Of a stretch of DNA of 64,000 nt, positions 60,501-64,000 are shown piece by piece. The notes beneath the pieces were generated by a model, which did no database searches, was not told where the DNA came from, and saw only the letters and a program-made list of their open reading frames with translations. Source of the DNA: Polytrichum commune (lineage: Eukaryota; Streptophyta; Polytrichopsida; Polytrichales; Polytrichaceae). Numbering within the stretch: position 1 is the stretch's first letter; every line of letters starts with the position of its first letter. The position numbers and the translations under genes were made by a program. The stretch covers positions 1,180,501 to 1,244,500 of the forward strand of contig OX485807.1 in assembly GCA_950295325.1 (NCBI GenBank), written 5' to 3'.

Positions 60501-61107
60501 ACTTTGTTTGTTTCAAGGCGTCGACAATATTCATACCCACTGATGAAGAAAAATTATGTAGCGGGGGACGTTGTGATACTGAACCATGGTGTGCCACCTT
60601 CACATACAGAGGACTGTAAGGAGATTTGGGAAGATCCATAGGGAGTTTTGAAGGGGTGGAATCTTTACTTCTAAATGAAAATGGTGATGTATCAGAAAGG
60701 TCAACAGCAGCACAAATGTCATCTTCAGAATCTGACAACACTATTACACTATCATCAGTAGGTTCCAATTTAACAGTGACGATACTTGGAACTTGAACAG
60801 TTGATGTACCAGATTCATTTGTCAAAATGACAGTAGAAGCTTGCATCTGAGAATCAGAGAGTCCCATAACTCTGTATGAACCAGGTCCTAAACTCCACAT
60901 AGAACCACCCTCACTTCTATTCTTTTGCATCAAGATTGTTCTAGACACCTCTCCACCTACAGAGTATATCTCTTGCTCGACGTACATGGTTCCTACTTGG
61001 AGGTTGAATCTCAAACCAAGCAAATCTTCTAAAACAACTACACAACCATCACTTTCAAGAGGCAAAATGAAGGGTATAAAGGATCCATGAGCACGGATGG
61101 TAGCCAT
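57512..61107 (-). CDS. MULE transposase-derived protein with SWIM zinc finger, 1167 aa
   Basis: Two exons, 61107-58972 and 58879-57512, join in phase over a 92-bp GT-AG intron. The N-terminal third holds VKLE (112-115), beside an acidic hydrophobic stretch VIVLSDSEDD (121-130), and the basic run KSRKRSKSD. A Cys/His-rich block follows (CAGHLQCSNDFCDYMH, then CKVCHSTPIC...CIHLGVHDHPV), resembling a FLYWCH/GCM-type zinc module. The transposase core has D532 (SWIMFDHVKRLKDW), D598 (GFMADSAQANW) and, across the splice, E729 (CNLAETMHNKW), matching the DDE order of Mutator-like elements. A C-terminal SWIM finger (C1101, C1103, C1123, H1125) is a usual MULE DNA-binding module. The frame is fully open. 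No flanking terminal inverted repeats were found, so it could be a domesticated gene or an element with short or lost ends. Catalytic assignments are from pattern only. Confidence 0.75.
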
Positions 61108-61535
61108 GAAGAATGTGTGGATGCAATGTACATCATACTATGGAAAATATGACCTATTTGTATTGTGTCTTGGCAATCTTAATCCGTGGACTTGAAAAAT
61201 ATACTATATGAATGTCTATTGAAAGACATGGTGCACATGGGCTGGTAGGTGTAAAGAAGGTAATGCCAGTTGTTGATTATATTGGGTAGACAATGACCAA
61301 TGTAAGGAAGATATTTTAATAGCGTATCTTTAGCTTTCAAATAAAATTCAATATCTTAATGTTTGGGTTCTAAAGATGGTGGTGGTGGGCCTTTAATAAT
61401 TCCTCAATCCCAAAGAAGAAGAAGACATAATGAGTGATGATCTGTTTCAAACTTCTTACAACTTCAAAGTGAGGTAGAGCTTTTAGGTTATGCAAAAAGC
61501 GAATGTAGAGAATTGATAGATTTTTAAGGTTGCAA
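61108..61535. promoter_or_regulatory. Divergent intergenic spacer between two head-to-head genes
   Basis: About 430 bp separate the starts of the MULE-type gene (minus) and the small hypothetical gene (plus). It could serve as a two-way promoter. No motif was securely identified. Confidence 0.35.
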
Positions 61536-62243
61536 ATGCAAGAACGGGATTATGCGACACCAACAAAGCGGAAGAGAAAGAGGGGTGGTTTTAAGTACTC
61601 CACCAAAAAAACATTGGTGAGATCAAGAATGGGGAAAAGATTGAGTAGGGTCGATGAGGGAGAGGCATTTTTGACATCGAGAACTATATTGTTTAAGCCC
61701 GGAGACGAAGATACTTACATCGATGGGCTCGGCTCAACACCTTACATTGGAGGCGAACCCAATACAGAAAGAATTACGGACACCCATGAATCTTCTGGAG
61801 CCGAGGATGAAGGGGAGACTCAATATACAAGAGAAGTAAGACTCAATATTCATTTCTCACTTTGTAAATTCAATTGCAAGTTTTATACACATGTTGAAAG
61901 TACAATTGATATGAAGGTGGATACATATATTTTTTGTGGGCAAATATATGTTAAAATTTTGAAATTTGAGATTTTTGGGTAATACCTAAGTGAAGTCGTT
62001 CTTGAAATGGATGTCATTGAGGTGAAGGTTATGTAGTTGACCATATACATTGTTACATTTACAGTTTAGAACTCAAATAAGTCATAGTTGACGTGTGTAT
62101 CCTTGAGGGTGAAGGTAAACATCGAGGACAAGGAAGAAGAAGACAACTTGAATGAAGATGAAGAAGGAAAGGACGGTATAAAAGATGAACTAAGAGGAGG
62201 CTTGATAGACGAAGCAAGAGGAAGCATGGAAATCGATGGATGA
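61536..62243 (+). CDS. Hypothetical small protein, basic start and acidic tail
   Basis: Exon 1 (61536-61835, 100 codons) starts MQERDYATPTKRKRKRGG, is basic for about 40 residues, and ends at the donor AGAGAA/GTAAGA. A phase-0 acceptor (CATAG/TTGACG) gives exon 2 at 62088-62243. It reads through an acidic tract (VNIEDKEEEDNLNEDEEGKD) to a stop, for about 151 aa in all. KRKRKR could be a nuclear signal. I know no family for it. Its head-to-head position with the MULE-type gene might mean it is an accessory ORF of the same element, or an unrelated nuclear gene. The splice join is a prediction, and without it the exon-1 frame ends at 61982. Confidence 0.35.
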
Positions 62244-62790
62244 GGCGACTTCACCGCCGCCCAAAAATCTCAGGCAAGCATTTTGAAAGTGAACTTGAAT
62301 GCTTGAAATGTTTCTTAAAGATTGAGGACACGGATTTCATCACTTCCTCCTTACCCTTGGTTTCGTAAGGTGCTGAGAATGAGACATTAACCCACAAAAT
62401 AAAGAAATAATGAAGCAAGAAAACCCTAAAATGAGTCTCGGTTCCGAAATTAGGTTTTTTGAAATTTCAGGGTTTTCTTCTTGCCTCTTCAATTCTTGCT
62501 TTTGTGTTTCTTTTCGCACTTCTTTGTGTTCATTGCTTATGTCTTGCTTTGATATACATGCTTAGAAGTTATTATATAGTTTGCTTGATGGGTTTGTAGT
62601 GTATTAAAAAATTTCAATGAAGAAGCTTCATTGTTGAAATTGAAGCTTGAAATGGTTCTATAAGGTTAAGAACACGGATTTGATCACCTCCATCCCACCC
62701 TAGGTTTCATAAGGTTATGAAAATTAGGCATTTGTGACCACAAAATCAAGAATTGAAGAGGCAAGAAGAAAACCCTAAAATCTCAAAAAA

Positions 62791-62934
62791 ATGAGTCTCG
62801 GTTCTAAGACTAGGTTTTTTGAAATTTCTGGGTTTTCTTCTTGCTCTTCAATTCTTGCTTTTGTCTTTCTTTTTGCACTTGTTTGGGTTCATTGCTTGTG
62901 TCTTGCCTTGATAGGTATGCTTACAAGTTATTGA
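62791..62934 (+). other. 47-codon ORF in tandem unit 2 (type A)
   Basis: ATG to TGA reading MSLGSKTRFFEISGFSSCSS, then a hydrophobic stretch ending LCLALIGMLTSY. The same frame is open in the next three units. It may be a real short hydrophobic protein or a by-product of recent duplication. Confidence 0.25.
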
Positions 62935-63150
62935 TAAGTATGCTTGGTGGGTTAGTATGTGGTTTCAAGAATTTCAATGAAGAAGCTTCAAGGTTGATAT
63001 TCAAGCTTGAAATGAATCTATAAATTTGAGGTCACGGATTTCATGACCTCCCGCTCACCCTTGGTTTGGTAAGGTGCTGAAAATGGGGACATTGATGTGT
63101 ACAAAAAGAAGAAATGAAGAAGTTAGAAAAAACTTCAAAATTCCGAAAAA

Positions 63151-63294
63151 ATGAGTCTCGGTTCCAAGACTAGGTTTTTTGAAATTTCTTGGTTTTTTTC
63201 TTGCTCTTCAATTCTTGCGTTTTGCTTTCATTTTGCACTTGCTTGTATTTGTCGCTTGTGTCTTGCCTTGATAGGTATGATTACAAGTTATTGA
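63151..63294 (+). other. 47-codon ORF in tandem unit 3 (type B)
   Basis: Same position and length as the type A frame; reads MSLGSKTRFFEISWFFSCSS and ends LCLALIGMITSY. About nine to ten residues differ from type A, most in the hydrophobic middle. Confidence 0.25.
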
Positions 63295-63510
63295 TAAGTA
63301 TGCTTGATGGGTTAGTATGTGGTTTCAAGAATTTCAATGAAGAAGCTTCAAGGTTGATATTCAAGCTTGAAATGAATCTATAAATTTGAGGTCACGGATT
63401 TCATGACCTCCCGCTCACCCTTGGTTTGGTAAGGTGCTGAAAATGGGGACATTGATGTGTACAAAAAGAAGAAATGAAGAAGTTAGAGAAAACTTCAAAA
63501 TTCGGAAAAA

Positions 63511-63654
63511 ATGAGTCTCGGTTCTAAGACTAGGTTTTTTGAAATTTCTGGGTTTTCTTCTTGCTCTTCAATTCTTGCTTTTGTCTTTCTTTTTGCACTT
63601 GTTTGGGTTCATTGCTTGTGTCTTGCCTTGATAGGTATGATTACAAGTTATTGA
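63511..63654 (+). other. 47-codon ORF in tandem unit 4 (type A)
   Basis: Identical to the unit-2 product except Ile for Leu near the end (GMITSY). Confidence 0.25.
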
Positions 63655-63857
63655 TAAGTATGCTTGATGGGTTAGTATGTGGTTTCAAGAATTTCAATGA
63701 AGAAGCTTCAAGCTTGAAATAAATCTATAAGTTTGAGGTCACGGATTTCATGACCTCCCGCTCACCTTTGGTTTGGTAAGGTGCTGAAAATGGGGACATT
63801 GATGTGTACAAAAAGAAGAAATGAAGAAGTTAGAAAAAACTTCAAAATTCCGAAAAA

Positions 63858-64000
63858 ATGAGTCTCGGTTCCAAGACTAGGTTTTTTGAAATTTCTTGGT
63901 TTTTTTCTTGCTCTTCAATTCTTGCATTTTGCTTTCATTTTGCACTTGCTTGTATTTATCGCTTGTGTCTTGCCTTGATAGATATGCTTACAAGTTATTG
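63858..64000 (+). other. 47-codon ORF in tandem unit 5 (type B), cut by the window end
   Basis: Open to the last base; the window stops one base short of the expected TGA. It differs from unit 3 at three residues (Tyr for Cys, Asp for Gly and Leu for Ile in the C-terminal part). Confidence 0.25.

Larger units (their letters stand above)
62275..64000. repeat. ~360-bp tandem array with A-B higher-order structure
   Basis: The anchor ATGAGTCTCGGTT occurs at 62431, 62791, 63151, 63511 and 63858: spacing 360, 360, 360 and 347 bp. The last unit before the end lost 13 bp (GGTTGATATTCAA region near 63711). Units at 62791 and 63511 share GGTTCTAAGACTAGG and TTCTGGGTTTTCTTC. Units at 63151 and 63858 share GGTTCCAAGACTAGG and TTCTTGGTTTTTTTC. 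The array therefore repeats as A-B-A-B, with a more diverged unit at its left edge. It runs off the window end. Confidence 0.95.

Noticed and set aside
57181-61535. Terminal inverted repeats bounding the MULE-type gene
   Set aside because: I compared the flanks by eye and saw no match. The GTGAGC-type repeats on the left have no counterpart on the right.
1-64000. tRNA, rRNA and other structured RNA genes
   Set aside because: I looked for tRNA box B words (GGTTCGA.TCC-like) with a matching acceptor stem and for conserved rRNA words and found no convincing candidate. A covariance-model scan would be needed to exclude one.

Overview
This is nuclear DNA of a land plant. The genes carry GT-AG introns and lie far apart in AT-rich DNA full of decayed transposons. 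The best clue to the lineage is an apparently intact, plastid-targeted VanY-type D-Ala-D-Ala carboxypeptidase. Enzymes of plastid peptidoglycan are best kept in bryophytes, lycophytes, ferns and some gymnosperms. The relic of a fungal-type FAD-linked oxidase and the SWIM-type MULE protein also fit a bryophyte, possibly a moss such as Sphagnum. The species assignment is a guess.

Layout. 1-10.9 kb holds no convincing gene: decayed repeats, a 491-bp MITE and a broken Ty3/gypsy integrase. 11.4-15.4 kb (+) is the ten-exon carboxypeptidase gene. 16.2-23.5 kb (-) is a complete five-exon UDP-glycosyltransferase (525 aa), tail-to-tail with it; its first intron has taken up two MITEs and its 5' end is tandemly duplicated. 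24.5-25.5 kb (-) is the 3' end of a non-LTR retrotransposon with a restriction-like endonuclease, and a second relic of that family lies at 32.1-32.3 kb. 27.8-28.9 kb is a nest of inverted-repeat elements with a tandem array inside. 29.8-31.8 kb (+) is a four-exon gene for a small basic protein resembling human C11orf98. 33-39 kb is very AT-rich and empty. 43.6-45.3 kb (+) is an intronless CLASRP-like splicing regulator with an RS tail. 47.5 kb holds a 177-bp hAT-type MITE. 50.3-51.1 kb carries two inverted fragments of an FAD-oxidase first exon. 57.5-61.1 kb (-) is a two-exon, 1167-aa MULE-transposase/SWIM protein, head-to-head with a small hypothetical gene at 61.5-62.2 kb. From 62.3 kb to the end runs a ~360-bp tandem array with an A-B higher-order pattern, whose units carry a recurring 47-codon ORF.

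The genes do not form a pathway. The cellular genes cover plastid wall metabolism, small-molecule glycosylation, a probable nucleolar protein and splicing control; most of the rest is transposon history. Exon structures were joined by hand from reading frame and splice-site phase and were not confirmed by transcripts.
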